From Cephalotrichum gorgonifer (Eukaryota > Ascomycota > Sordariomycetes > Microascales > Microascaceae): 64,000 nucleotides of DNA. The notes beneath the pieces are model-generated. The model was not told the origin of the DNA. It searched no databases and saw only the letters and a list, made by a program, of their open reading frames with translations. Of this stretch, positions 45,934-58,866 are shown piece after piece. How positions within the stretch are numbered: position 1 is the first letter of the stretch; the number at the start of each line of letters is the position of its first letter. The translations under genes were made by a program, and so were the position numbers. The DNA is taken from the NCBI GenBank assembly GCA_900312665.1, contig ONZQ02000012.1, forward strand, positions 1,103,957 to 1,167,956, written 5' to 3'.

Positions 45934-47399
45934 AACAGCGAACAGGTATGTAGGGGCGGAGGCGGCAGCGTGACAGTGATAGAGATAAGAAGTGATTTCT
46001 ATATCTCTGGTATAACGATTAAATTTTGATTGAGAAAGGCTGTAGGGAGGCGACCCAAAGATCGCCAGTTGGGGCTATCCTGAGTTATCAAGGTAGACAC
46101 GAGCATAAATTCGCGAAGTGTTCAGGGAGAAGGCAGAAAGGGAGGGTAGGAACACGGGGGTGGAGTCAATCAAACCCCAAGAACACGGAAGCATATCAGT
46201 CTTATCCAAGTGGGGCTTGCAGACCGTTGGAGTGGCAGACACGCTAATCCTGAGTTGTCCGACGGACGAAGATCAACATTGTATCTTTCAAACCCTCTCA
46301 TCAGATTGCTGCCTCGTGCGATCTCGTAATATACCAGAGTACAGTAACATATATAACGAATGAATTGGGAATCGGAAGACTTTCTCGAAAAGGCGTTCAA
46401 ATATATTTCCTATCGTCCCCCGTCCAACAAGCACGAGGTTAATATATCAGAGAGCTGCTTGATACTAATGGAGCTCGGAGTGGGAGGGGAAAAATGGGCA
46501 AATGGGGCTAAGTATCAGTCGATTCCAGTACCTAAATGAAACGCCCTTGGGAACGTTGATGGGAAATAATAGAGGACCAGCCTTTAGTCACAACACTCAA
46601 GTACAAAGTGTTTACCCCTCCCCATATCGGCACGGCTATCCGATGCTCTGGTCTTTGATCCAAGCCCGCCTTATATTAGAAAATAATACCTACCTGTCCG
46701 GAGGAACAATGTGACCGAATCACCTTCCTATCTTGCACCTACCCTGGTTGCAATTTCGCAGACATGATGGCGATATTCATATATCCTGTTCGAACCAACG
46801 ATTCGACTAACTAATACATTCGCCCCAATTGCAATTTCTAGGATGCGATTGCGACTTGTTTCCCTATATAGCGGGAATGAATGTCTAATCTAAATGACGA
46901 TTTCTTTGGATGGAATTGCGAGTCATGCAGCAGAGGCTTGGCAATGGGGACAGCGGCAAGGTTGGCGAGCAGCATTATGATGGTTTAGGCGCGTTGAACA
47001 GGGTAGTGAGTCTTCTTGTTATCTCCGGCCCTACGCCAACTGCCGTACATTTGTGATGATCAATCTTGACGTGGGGGTAGTAGTATCAATCGCTGCATCC
47101 TGCGCTCGGTATGGTGGCGTAATGCCAAATAACTAGAGCAGTATCTCTGCCGTTCCTTTATCTGGTAAACAAAAGCAATACAGAGTTCGTGGGTCTCGAA
47201 TACATTGTACGTAAGCTGGACCGACGATCGGGTTCGATAAAAAGCATAGTTATCGAGAGGATAGGATATAAAAGAACTTGTATTAACCTGTCCACTTCAA
47301 TATTCCCGATAACCATATAATTCGAGTCAACAAATGACCCATCTAGTATTCACTTCAAACTCGTAAGACAGTTGGATTTCTTCATGGTTATCCGCAATT
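45934..47399. other. Intergenic, 1.5 kb
   Basis: Promoter region between the minus-strand regulator and the plus-strand M20 peptidase. No open frame with a visible family. A TATA box for the peptidase is listed separately. Confidence 0.5.
47267..47274 (+). promoter_or_regulatory. TATA box of M20 peptidase gene
   Basis: TATAAAAG lies 126 bp before the ATG at 47400, a normal fungal distance. It is a good match to the TATA consensus. The assignment rests on position and sequence only. Confidence 0.55.
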
Positions 47400-48656
47400 A
47401 TGCTGCATTCTACGTTTCTATCTCTAGCACTCGTCCCTCTCTTGCTATCGACCGCCTCTACGAGAGCAACCCAGCTCTCGAATAGGGCGGGAGATGGTGA
47501 CGACCCAGAAGAGGTCATCAAGGATTCCGAGCTCCTTTCACTCCACCGGAAAATATCTGAGATCGAGTCTATCTCTAATACGGAGCAAAGGGTGGGGGAG
47601 TTCCTCGTCGAATACCTCCAGTCCCATGACTTCACTGTCGAGAAGCAAGAAGTCGCCTTCGATGATGGTACCGAGGGCGACCCTAACAACCCGCGCTTCA
47701 ACATCATCGCCTACCCCTCAGGCGGAGATTTTGACGTGGACGTTTTCCTGAATACGCATATCGACACTGTACCGCCGCATATCCCCTACGAGGTCACCGC
47801 TAACAAGACCACCAACAAGCGCGAGGATATCTTTATCTCCGGTCGCGGTACTGTCGACGCCAAGGCTGGTGTCGCCGCGCTGACCATCGCTGCAATTCAG
47901 TACCGTGCGGACAACCCTGACGCGAAGATCGGCCTCCTCTTCACCGTCGGCGAGGAAAATAGTGGGATCGGCATAAGAACCTTCTCCGATTCGGACTTCA
48001 ACCCGGATCCCACTCCCTACAAGGCCTTTATCTTCGCTGAGCCCACCGAGAGCAAGCTAGCGTCGGGCCATAAGGGCGGACTGGGATTCACAGTTAATGT
48101 GACAGGTGTGGCCGGACACTCGGGTTACCCCTGGCTCTACGAGAGCGCTGTCTCCGCTGCACTACCAGTCCTCTCGCGTCTAGATACTCTCGACAGCGAT
48201 CTCCCTACAAGCGAAAAGTTCGGCGAGTCCACCCTCAACATTGGCACTATTCATGCAGGTGTGGCTGGTAATGTCATCCCGTCGTCGCTGGTAGCACAGT
48301 CTACTATCCGCATCGCAGGTGGTACGCCGGAGGAAATCGAGAAGATCGTGCGTAGGGCCGTCAAGAAGGTGTTGAAGAAGAATGAAATCGACGAGGACCG
48401 TGTCCAGCTCACTTTCCGGCCGGGGAGCACGCCTGTTGATCTAGATTATGATGTGGACGGGTTCGATGTCGAGGTTATGCACTACGGCACTGACATCTCT
48501 AAACTGGAGATCAAGGGTGGTCCCAAGGTGAAACGTTACCTGTTCGGACCGGGATCAATCACAGTTGCCCATAGTGAGGTTGAGGGACTTACTGTCGGCG
48601 AGCTGGAGGACTCTGTGGGAGCGTACAAGAGGCTTATTGATGCCGCACTAGCATAA
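47400..48656 (+). CDS. Secreted M20A metallopeptidase
   Basis: A single-exon gene of 418 residues with a signal peptide (FLSLALVPLLLSTAS) and a short propeptide-like Asp/Glu stretch. The dinuclear zinc ligands of the M20/ArgE-DapE family are visible in order: His in FLNTHIDTVPPH, the bridging Asp in SGRGTVDAKAG, Glu in TVGEENSG, the second acid in FAEPTESK and the last His in ITVAHSEVEG. The dimerisation (lid) insert has GHKGGLGFTVNVTGVAGHSGYP and the NVIPSS turn. Fungal secreted members are aminopeptidases or carboxypeptidases that trim peptides in the medium. Several putative N-glycosylation sites (NKT, NVT) support secretion. Substrate preference cannot be set from sequence. Confidence 0.92.
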   Translation: MLHSTFLSLALVPLLLSTASTRATQLSNRAGDGDDPEEVIKDSELLSLHRKISEIESISNTEQRVGEFLVEYLQSHDFTVEKQEVAFDDGTEGDPNNPRFNIIAYPSGGDFDVDVFLNTHIDTVPPHIPYEVTANKTTNKREDIFISGRGTVDAKAGVAALTIAAIQYRADNPDAKIGLLFTVGEENSGIGIRTFSDSDFNPDPTPYKAFIFAEPTESKLASGHKGGLGFTVNVTGVAGHSGYPWLYESAVSAALPVLSRLDTLDSDLPTSEKFGESTLNIGTIHAGVAGNVIPSSLVAQSTIRIAGGTPEEIEKIVRRAVKKVLKKNEIDEDRVQLTFRPGSTPVDLDYDVDGFDVEVMHYGTDISKLEIKGGPKVKRYLFGPGSITVAHSEVEGLTVGELEDSVGAYKRLIDAALA

Positions 48657-49344
48657 AGGGGTTGATGGATAGGGTATATGGTTACAAACTCTTTCTCAAG
48701 ATCTAGGTTGGACCCTGCCCCCATCCGTTCCTTTTCCATACCAGCAGGACCTATTCCTATAGTTATAACTACTCCTTTCTTTAGTAATCCTCTTACTGCC
48801 TAGCAAACTTGCAGTGCTCGTCTTACTCTTTGGAATTATACTTGGAGTATTTCCGATATTCTCACTAAGGAGGCTGTGAAGCTTAACGGTTTTACTCGCA
48901 TGGCACATGGTGAGGCAGGCATATAAGTCGTCGACGGTCAGGCTAAGTCCTCGAAACATATGCCCGTCGCTGTACAGATTATTCAACCTAGATCTGGAGT
49001 GCCGCTGTTGTTGAAGGTACACTTACTCGGAGTGCTAGCCACCACTTGCGCCTTCCCTCCTTGATTACAGGACTGATGTGTAAGCATCGCAGGGTCTATG
49101 GCGGGGAAAGGTAAATGTTTGGATATGTAATCACGCTGGTGTCAGTCAATGTTGTGATGGGAACGCCCCGGTACATGGCAGGTAGAACTTCCTGTCCAAT
49201 GCACATACTTGTAGGATATCCTGTATTGATTCTTGTCATAACGGCAGAATAACCCCCTGCCCAGAAACCCCGACAAACAACGATACGAGCTCCACGAAAT
49301 ATCCCACCACTCCATCTCCATCTCCATCGCCGCACAACTTTCAC
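48657..49344. other. Intergenic, 0.7 kb
   Basis: Flank between the peptidase and a decayed nuclease-like gene. A 108-codon minus-strand frame here has no recognisable family and no ATG-based gene model. Left unannotated. Confidence 0.45.
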
Positions 49345-50340
49345 GATGCACAGGACGGCAAGGATGCCAAGGGGACCTTCTTTCTACGGCCCCATTATCC
49401 TCCAGCAACACTCCACTTTCTCCTCCCTCGGCCCCCGCACACTAGGGCGCGTGACCCCGTCATTCTCCGCCGCTCACCCACCTTCATCATCTACAAGGGA
49501 GACGAGTAAACAAGGGCGGGCCCGCCGATCTGGGTTGCCGCTCAAGCTGTATTCCTCGGAAAGCTTGTGAAGCGCGTCGAATACATAGGACTCGCAGGAA
49601 ACCACGAGAGCAACTCCCCGAGCGTTATACATGGCCTCTACAGTGACATTCACAACATCGCCGTCAACCGGGGGAGGTTCATCCCCCCCCGACTACGATC
49701 GCCGCTGAGGAAGGTCGTCGACGACCTTAGGGATGGTCAATTCGGCGGTCAAGACATCAAGGATGGCCAGGTCGGCGCCATCATTGATTTCCTGAAAGAT
49801 ATCAATAAGAAGGCAAACCTCCTGCACTGTATGCGCGCGTCCGAGGCAGCGTAGAATTCCGATGTGCACTCCCCTCTGCTTATATACGCGCACTTCAGCC
49901 TTACCCAACACTCCGCCATCATGTTATCACAACTGCCGGTATCAGTGGGCCATTCCTGGCACGTATGCGCGAAGGCCTATCCCCCGAGGTCATCAGTCCC
50001 AGGATGGTAGACTACGGTATTACGCTCGAGCCAGATCCTGCCCTCCAGCAAGCTATACAGACCAAGCTTGACCGACTTCCCGTGCCACAGTGGTGCGTCA
50101 ACCAAACTAGGTACGGTCCGGTGCAGTATCTACCACTAGCGGTGTCAATTAAGACCAAGATCTTAGGGGCGAGCGAGTGGGATAGGCGCCTACAGCTCGC
50201 AGTCTGGGTAGCTGCATGGCACAGGAGAGTTTTGCTGCTGATGGGCAGGGATGACCACGACCATCCCGTCTTATGATCGTTGCCGTTCATAGGCGCCTGG
50301 CGACCTGGGTACTCGACGACTTCGAGAAGTGGTTCCGCAA
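49345..50340 (+). pseudogene. Decayed PD-(D/E)XK nuclease-like domain gene
   Basis: Pieces of a fungus-specific PD-(D/E)XK nuclease-like domain protein occur in order but in different frames. They are a Ser-rich N terminus (49345-49566), KRVEYIGLAGNHESNS to NLLHCMRASEAA (49567-49851), then a TAG where the family has Trp (A-W-N-x-V-H), and NSDVHSPLLIYA. After a frame change near 49910 come ITTAGIS, MVDYGITLEPD, NQTRYGP, LAVSIKTKI and LQLAVWVAAWHRR, up to a stop at about 50276. A last piece (RRLATWVLDDFEKWF, 50294-50338) lies in another frame, after loss of the segment that normally carries the GHEW strand. At least two frameshifts, one stop and an internal deletion make a working product very unlikely. 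The family is usually found as many dispersed copies. Confidence 0.7.
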
Positions 50341-51889
50341 CATTTTCATTCCCCAAAAAGCTCCTCGCAGGGTGCATTCTCGGTCTACTCGGGAGGGATT
50401 GAAGCTGGGGGTTTATCAGTAGGGCTGGTTGCTGGGCATGTAGGTTGGGGGGATAGGAGGATGGTATCAATTACAGTTGCTATTTTACGCGATGGCGTGC
50501 GAGCCTACTGAAAGCAGTCATAAGTCGCAGATATATATTCCATCCAACTACACGACTGTTTCCCCCCTCAGCCTCAAAACCACGCAGGCCATCGTTGTTG
50601 TTCCAAGCTGCTCAAAGGCCTGCATTATCTATAAAGGAAGGGGGTTGCTATAACCCTACAATATCCCGATTCACTATCCCATCTTGCCCATAGCGTTTTG
50701 GAGGACAAGATAGTAAAACTGGTGGAAGTCCTAAGGCTTCACTGGCAAAAATAGATGAAATCTCTCTAAATATTTCATTGTGGTTAAGATGCAAGCACAC
50801 CGCACACATTAAGGTACAATCGCCGTCGCTCTCACTCTACTCAACATCAACGATGGCATGTTAAACAAGACTAAGCAGGCATATCTTGCTCGCCATGGTT
50901 ATGTCTGTTTGACTGCAAGGGGAGTATTGGCATGACTTTATAAAGTGGACGCAAGAGGTTGGCATATGAATCTAGGCTAGATAGAGTATACATGTAGTAA
51001 CTTAGTATACCCGACCGAAGTCTATTTGCGCTTTCGGTATTAGATCGGGCATGTCGACCGGGAATTCTTTTAGACTGGCGGTGACAAGACCTACGATTCG
51101 CTGGGATATGCCCTACGTCACTTAAAAAATAGCATGTGAAAAGGGTATGCAGGTGCTATAACGGCGATATACCTATTTTCAGCAGACCTCAATGAGCCTC
51201 GGCTCTGAGCTAATACCCCAGCTTTCCGGCAGTCCCGCTGTTTCCAGAAGCTACCCACCACACACGGTCCCACGTGCAGTGCCGCAAGCTGGTAAATGGT
51301 AGTGGCTTAATGCCTCAGTGCCCCACCTATCTCACTGTTCGTTTTCCGCAGCTCAAACATGTGTCTGGGGAAGGCATACTAACTATACACTTCCCGATAT
51401 TCCTTGATAAATCGCAATGAAATAAACCATCGTACATATGACATTGAAAAGATATAATAACTTGGGGGAGTGGGGGAAGAAGATGGAAATAGAGGAGGAG
51501 GAGGAGGAGACCAAGATGTCAATGCAATTCGTGCGCTTTGACAAACGTATTATTCAGATGGCATAGAAGATGAACTTCATCGACGCTAGTTGATGTGTCT
51601 TGTACACGTGGGCTAAGGTTTGCGCATGACTCTACGGTAGGTGGAATAGGCAATAAGGCCGATCGGATCGTCGCCTCCACTGTTACCTCGTAATTTCGAG
51701 CCCCTCTGCTATTACTTTGGTGGGGAATAAGATAATCAGATCCGAGTATTAAAGTGTCAACACTTCGCACCAACCGCATCAAGGAGGCCTAGGAAGAACG
51801 AGCCTGTCAAGCTACAGACGCCACTACTTGCGGATCATCAACCTCCGGAACTAGTCCTCACTGCAATACGACGCCTTAAACCCTCCAAG
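50341..51889. other. Intergenic, 1.5 kb
   Basis: No supported gene. An AGG microsatellite is listed separately. The last 150 bp are the promoter and leader of the SurE-like gene. Confidence 0.5.
51491..51511 (+). repeat. AGG microsatellite
   Basis: Six consecutive AGG/GAG units lie in otherwise non-coding sequence upstream of the SurE-like gene. This is a simple repeat with no inferred function. Confidence 0.8.
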
Positions 51890-52869
51890 ATGCGAGCTCA
51901 CGCCCTTCTCGCCTTGCTGCCGGTCATTGGGACCCAAGCCGTGCGCATTATCCAGTCCAATGACGATGGCTGGGCGGAGCTGAATGTTCGCACGCTCCAC
52001 GACGCGCTCAATGGCGCGGGCTACGATGTCGTCCTCTCCGGTCCGGCCGAGAATAAATCAGGCACGAGTATGGCAGACCTCCAACCCCGCCGGGAACAGA
52101 CCAAATAATAAGTGCCAGAAAATTAACTTTCCCCGTGTTTTATACAGGCTCTAGGGACGAAGAGCCTAAGCCGCGCTCCAGCGCATGTCAGTATGACAGC
52201 TGCCTCGCTGGCAGCGGGCCCGTGGGCACCAACGCAACCAACCCACGCCTTAACTGGGTAAACTCGTTCCCGGTCACCTCGATCCGCTACGGCATCGACA
52301 CGTTCGGCCCTCAGATCTGGAACGGCGCCGGCCCTGATCTTGCCGTGACTGGCCCCAACGTCGGGCACAACCTCTACCTTTCTGTCCCCTTCTCCGGAAC
52401 CGTCGGCGCGGCTGTTTACGCCGCTAAGGAGGCCGGGATCCCGGCTATTGCATTCTCGGGGTCGAGCGCTGGTGGAGCTACGGCCTGGAATAAGACTCCA
52501 GTACCCCGGCAGAGCTTGGTATACGCCGAGCTCGCGGAGAAGCTGACGTCGGCTGTCGTGAACTCTGGGAAGCCGTACCTGCCCGAGGATGTTTGGCTGA
52601 ACGTTAACTTCCCCGAGGTCACTGACGAGTGTCTTGATGCGAGCGCGTTCAAGTTCGTACTCAGCCGCATTAACCTGGGCGTCTTTTCGGAGAAGGATGT
52701 AACGCATTGCGGTGAGGATAGGCTGCCGGCTGAGCTGGAAGTTGTCTCTACGGAGGGGTGCTACGTCTCTGTCAGCGTGGGTGACGCCAACGACAAGACC
52801 ACTGCGCCGGCGGATAAGCAGGCGGTGGTGCTAGAGAAGCTTGGGGACTTGTTCACTTGTTTGCCCTAA
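51890..52869 (+). CDS. SurE-like secreted phosphatase
   Basis: Two exons (51890-52067, 52148-52869) give 299 residues with a signal peptide (LLALLPVIGTQA). The SurE fold is shown by the first strand and metal motif IIQSNDDGWAELNVRTLHDAL, the NKSGTSS loop, the GPNVGHN loop and the core YAAKEAGIPAIAFSGSS. SurE enzymes are metal-dependent 5'/3'-nucleotidases and exopolyphosphatases; fungal secreted members are usually called acid phosphatases. The Asp-Asp pair and the Asn in GPN are the expected metal ligands and all are present. Six or more Cys residues in the C-terminal half are consistent with disulphides in an extracellular protein. It may act in phosphate acquisition. Confidence 0.9.
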
Positions 52870-53180
52870 AGGCACTCCTTACCTGACGGAAAGGGGTCTA
52901 CGGTTTTATTCTTCCAGAGTATATATTGAGAGCTAAATAATGAGTTTGAGATGGCTGGTTGATGGGACGCACAGGGAGTAATACGAATGAAGTCGACACG
53001 GTATGTTCGTATTTATGAAATAATACAAGCAAATTTACACCGTTGACCCCTAGTCAAGCGGGTATGTCAATGTTAGCAGCCGTAGGGAAATATTACGTAG
53101 ATAACTTATACCGTAATAACTTCTACCTGACCAACCCTGGATGGTGGTAACTGGCGACCGTCACTACAAATCTCGTTCAG
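52870..53180. other. Intergenic, convergent 3' ends
   Basis: About 310 bp between the convergent ends of the SurE-like gene and the ABCC gene. AT-rich, no feature seen. Confidence 0.55.
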
Positions 53181-56100
53181 CTAGCTTCTCCCCTGTTCGG
53201 CCTCCATTTCTTCAAGCGGCCCGCTTCTCACCACTCTGCCCTTGTCTAACACTATGCAGTAATTCGCATCCCGCACAGCCTCCACCCGATGCGCAATCGT
53301 GATAACCGTGCTATGCCTCAGTTCCTGCCTTAGTACGTCATGCATGCAATCAGCTGTCGCATGGTCGATCGAGGCCGTTGCCTCGTCCAGAATCACCAGA
53401 GCGCTACGGCGCAGGATTGCCCTCCCAAGGCCTACCAGCTGCCTTTGTCCCTGACTGAGATTCTTCCCACCGCCATCAACACGGCTGTCTAGGTTGAAAT
53501 CTCCCACGGACCCCAGCACCCTCTCCAATACCCCCGCGCACTCCTCGTCGGTGTGCTCCTTTACTGGATCCAGATTATCACGCAGCGTTCCCGGGAACAG
53601 GACTGGGTCCTGCGCCACGAACGTCACACGCCGACGAAGCGCCTCTTTATCCACCGTTGCAAGATCTACCCCGCCGATATAGATCTTACCCCCATCTTCG
53701 GCGTCTGGGTGAAGTGTGCCAAGCAGACTGAGAGCGAGTGTACTCTTTCCAGACCCAGTTCTACCAGTGACAGAAACGCTAGATCCCGCGGGGATATGGA
53801 ATGATGCGTTGAGGAGGCTAGGGTCAAGGTTTGGGGCATATCGTAGGGTGACGTTATCGAAAACGACGTCGTCCGAAAAGGTTGGCCATGCAGCAGGAGG
53901 ACTAATGCATTTCCGACCGCAATCCTCCTGCTCGAGACTCAAAAGTTCAACTACGCGTTCGACGCTGACAAATTGCATTTGTAGCTCGCCATAGCGGCGG
54001 CAGAGGGCGTGAGTGCTTGAGACAAACGTGGACGCTGAAGCGAGTATGAACCCAGTAAGACCTCCAGAGAGGCCCGAGAGTGCTGCCGTCGCTGTGAGCG
54101 CGAATGTCGAAAATGCGGACAGTGCGTCGAAGCGGAACTGCAGCCAACCCTGCAGCGACCAGTAAAAGTGATCCATTTGCTGGAAGGCGTCGGTCGTCGC
54201 GACTAGGCGTTGCTGAAACTGGGAATTTGCCTGGAACGCCCGCACCGTAGTGAGCCCTTCTAGCAGGGTGCCGAAGTTTGACATGAGAGGAGATAGAGAT
54301 ACCGTCTCTAGTCGGCGAAGAGACTGAGACGCCGGTAAGAAACGCGAGAAGATGACCACAAAGAGACACGTGGTGATGGCGATGACCACAAGGAACAGCG
54401 GAGTCGCTGTGGCAATGACAAACACGGCAGAGAGCCAGCTAATCATAAACCATGCGAACTGCTGGATCTGGCCGGCAATTTGTCCATCGATCGCGCCCAT
54501 ATCGGAAGTCAGGCGGTTCATGAGTCGTCCGACGGGCGTCACGTCGTAGAAACGGAACGTCGCGCCGCTTACCCTCCGAACGGCGTCCTGGAAGAGCTGT
54601 TTTGCGGCCTCGTACATGATCGCGAGGAGGAGAAACTCGGAGAGCAACCGCGCGATGACTTGGGCCACAGAAATGACGAGGAACCAGAACAGCCATGGGC
54701 GGACGTTGAGCTGTGGAGAAGGAAGGTACTTTCCAAAATCGAGCCAGTCGTTACCTAAGGCCGCCACCGTCGCTGAATGGATTGTTGGCTCGTGAGAAGA
54801 GAAGCTGTGCTGCTTAATGCTGGCACTAAATGAAGGCGAGAGCATGGTCCTATCGGACTCTCCGGAGCGCTCAACCCATTCCTTCAGATACCAGAAGTAG
54901 AGGACATTGATGATGCGGAACGCGATGAGAGAGACGACCAGGAGACTCCACCAGCGGAGCTTCCCGGCCTTGACATACTGCCAATATACTGAAGCCATGA
55001 CACCTCCGTGGGGGCGATACTCCTCTTCAATAAATTTGTCCGGAACTGCTGCGCTTTCGTCAAGAGCGACTGGTTCCTCGTTAACCTCGTCGAGCTCGGA
55101 AGTTGCAGCGGCGGCAAGAGCTCGGAGCTCCTCGTTGCTTTCTAGTTCTTCCCGGCCAATCGTGTTCACTCGACCACCCTCAACCACATCGAGAACTTGG
55201 TCGGCATAATTCGTTACGAGATGAATCCGATGCGTGACGAAGATGACTAGCCGTCCGTGCATGAGCGGAGAGCTCCTGGCAAAGAGTGTCCTCAGTATGG
55301 TCTCCGCAGTTTGGTGGTCTAAGGCAGCAATAGGATCGTCCAGCAGAAGAATTCGGGATCGGCTGTAGATCGCCCTCGCTAGGGCAACACGCGCCTTTTG
55401 GCCTCCGGAGAGACCCACCCCGTTTTCTCCAATAAAGGAGAGGTCGCCAGCCTTGAAGTTTGCTAAATCAGGTAGGAGGCAGCAGGCATCCAGTACCTGG
55501 AGGTATCTGGCCTCATCGTACTCGGCGCAGAAGAGAATGTTCTCGCGGATGCTCATGTTTTGGAGCCATGGTGATTGAGCGCAGTACCCGACAGTCTCCG
55601 TAGGTACGCGTCTCTCGCCTCCGAGCTGATCGAGCTCGCCTAGGATGGCATGCAAAAGGGCTGTCTTGCCAATGCCCACCTTGCCACAAACAAGAGATAG
55701 CCCCGGCTTGCACAGAATTGAGACGTTGCGGAGAACTCGCTTCTCGGAGCCGGGCCAGGAAAAGGTCGCGCCCTTGAGTTCGATCTCGAGCTTGCCGAGA
55801 GGTCCTGTTGCAACCTGATCGGCGGCATCCTTCTCGGGCTCGGCCATGAAGTCCTCGATGCGATTCATGGCGACCTTGGCATTCAATAGCACCGTCACGA
55901 GATTTGGCAACTCGCGCAGGTTGTTTTGAAGGGTGGTGAATAGATCCAGGGCAGGGAACCCGATTTCAACCGTGAGCGGTTGCTGACTTATGAGTGTGTA
56001 TGCCATGAAGCCAAAGAAAGGAAAGAGATACCCCGTGAGGTTATTTACAAAACTGTAGACGATGATGAGCACGTTGCCGAGAACAGTTTTGGAGAGTTCC

Positions 56101-57960
56101 GCGGCACGTGTCTCGAAAATGCGGACAAGCCATGCGTTCTGCCAGGCGTACCACCGCAAGTGCCGAATGGCCTCGACGAACTGGCTTGTGAGCTGCAATT
56201 TGGCGTCTGTAATTCCGCGACGTACTTTCTGAACATTGACGAAAGCGCGAAGGATGAAGACGTTGAGGATCTGTCCGATGAGGAGAACGAGCATGCCGGA
56301 CAGAGAAGCGGGGCCAAGAAGCCGCCATATAAGAACAATGGACAGTATGAAGGCCAACGGTTTGGTGACGAGGCTTGCAAACTCCCAAAAACGTTGTGCA
56401 ACTTCATATACGTCGTTACGCATCAGGTTCAGGATCTTGCCTGTCGACGCTGGTCCGCTCGCTGGTATCTCAGCCGTCGACTTCGCTGATCTTTTGTCAT
56501 AGCCTCTGGACCTGAAGCAGCATCCAAACCATTTAAATCTCGTCGGTAGTAGGCTATTATTCCGAGAGACATCATCAGGATCGTCGTCCTCGTCGTCGGT
56601 GAGGGTAGTCGACGTTGATGTACCAGGCTCTGGCGCATCGAATGTGCTATCGGGGCCAAAGTTGCTGGGAAATACGAAGTCTTTTCGTCGAAGCGTCTTC
56701 TCATATATCATGGTTATCATCTCCCCCCTGGACCTCTCATATGCACGGCGGCCGAACCACATGCTGAAAATACCGGATTGGGCCCTAACGAGCTTTGCGA
56801 GGAGAGATAATCCGGCGTAGACAAAGGTCACTCGCATCATTTTGGGGCCGCCAGCGAGTGCCGCAAGGAGTTGCTTGAGGAGCACCGGCTCGGCAAGCTC
56901 GGCAAATGTCTCAAGAAATCCTAGGCAGCTTATAATGACTAAGTCAAGGCCATTAGCCTTTAACAGTCGGATAAGGACGGATCCGTTAAGCTCCCGGAAG
57001 ATCGTATGCAGCCGGCTGTGCTGGAATTCGTAGGGAAGGAGCCAGACGTCATTGCCATGAAGTTGTCTTTCCACGCCGACAGAGATGAGTGGAGCCATCC
57101 AAGATACCGACATCCACTGCCAGAGCGTCATATTATCCTCGGGGCTCCGAAGGGTTGAGGTTGGTTCGGCGAAAGGCTTGCTAATCCCGTCCGTGCGTTT
57201 CCAGGCGTCCCGCATCGGTATGTTGAGCATCACTAGAATACATGCCAAGGGAAAGCAGATTCCGATTGCCCAGGAGTTGTGGTACCAGGGACCAGGCAGA
57301 CTAGTAGATGCTGCAAGGATGGCAATATCAGTGAACAGAAGAATAAGTTGTAGGAGGAGGACAGCCCCAGGAAGGGACTGGGGTCGATCGACGAGGAGTA
57401 TGATGCATGATAATATCTGGTTGAAGGGTTTGTCAGCATGAGAACTCAACGTTCACGGTATAGCATGGGGACTTACGTTCGGGACGATGGAAACCTGGTG
57501 GAGAGGAACTCGCGTGAGTGTGATGCCGACGACGGCCAGGATGATGCCCGAGGTCGCTAGTACCAGCAACAATATAGCCCATTGTGTCAAAGATTTCTCT
57601 TTAGGTGTGCTTATCTCGCCAGCATGGCTTGATGGGTCATCCTCGACGACAAACTTGCGCAGCCATGGCGGGCGCCTCTTCCAGAGGGGATGGAATCCAT
57701 AGTGCAGGACCAAGATCAGAAGGGAACTCCATAGCGGTATATGTCCTATAACGCCGACGCAGTGCGGTCCGAAGCGTCCAAGAGAGGGCACCTTGACCCG
57801 AGTCAGCAGTTGTGTTCAAATTTTACACCTACTCGCGGAGACGGCGGTGAGATGAGGGGTTGGACGAGACCCCACATCGTTTAGAAGTCGCACAACTTAC
57901 CCAAAACTCCTGGCAGCAGGTGTAGCAAGGCCAAGGGTTACTCCGGACTTGAATTTCCAT
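53181..57960 (-). CDS. ABCC (MRP-type) full ABC transporter
   Basis: Three exons (57960-57901, 57791-57477, 57416-53181) encode 1,536 residues. The N-terminal TMD0-like segment (RFGPHCVGVIG then several hydrophobic spans) is followed by TMD1, NBD1, TMD2 and NBD2. NBD1: Walker A GKVGIGKTALL near 700, signature LSGGQKARVALARA, Walker B ILLLDDPIAALD near 815, with Asp in place of the catalytic Glu. NBD2: Walker A GRTGSGKSTLAL near 1348, signature LSQGQRQLVGLGRA, Walker B ALVILDEATASID near 1465. A degenerate first site is normal for ABCC. Members export glutathione conjugates, metabolites or drugs across the plasma or vacuolar membrane. Both small 5' exons fit in phase 0 and supply the usual N terminus. 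Confidence 0.94.
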
Positions 57961-58866
57961 GGTTCCTTGACAACCCTGTCCCTCAAGTTGTACGAGTTGT
58001 TTGAGGCAGCTGGGACCGGATTGCAGGAGGTTGGATGGTTAACGGAGGGTGACGTACCTGGTCCACTATGAGAAATATTAGGTTAATACACTGTGATGCA
58101 AACTCCATCTCTCAGGATCCTGCGCTTGGATAAAACACGCCTACCAATAGGAGCTGCCAATTCGATTATGCACAATAGTGCCTGCACCCCTTTTGAGGTT
58201 CAAACAAGGACGAAGAGCTCTTCCACACCTTCAGGGCACAAACCCGAGGTATCCAGATATTTAGCGAACACGCGCCATAGTTTAAAAGTAAGTGGAAACT
58301 TGAATTCCCTACATGGTATATTCCCCCACTAACTGGCGCCCTGCCCCACTTTCCATCTTTGAATCCTTTCCTCCCTCACTTGTAGTAAGGGATCCTAGCT
58401 TCGCAAATTGGGGCCATATAAACATAAGAAATCGATATTTCATAGATAATTAAGGCATATAGGCAGACCTGCTCCTTATATCTTCAATCTCGAAGTACAG
58501 TAAGATTATAAGATTATCCCTATTGCGTCTCTGCGCTTCAATCACGTTGTCTCTAAGCACGACTAGAAAGGCAAGTTTGGTCGGGCGAATGATAGTTCAG
58601 GATATAGGTCAATGTTAACCAACTAGGCTTCATTTGCTGTGTCACAGATTGAGAAAGCCTGATGTGCTAATATATCGAACTCCCAAAAGCAGGTCTCACT
58701 GTGAAACGAAACTCCATGGAGCCCAGCTACCTAGCATACCCCACCAGGTCTCCCAACTAGCAATAGTCCACCGTTCTTTCTATTACGGTACTACACACCA
58801 TACTCGAGTTAGCAACGGCCGCGCTGACCAGAAGATTATCTCCAGGATTGATAACCTTACTATTGC
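57961..58866. other. Intergenic, 0.9 kb
   Basis: Promoter of the ABCC gene and the 3' flank of the small secreted protein. No open frame with a visible family. Confidence 0.5.
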
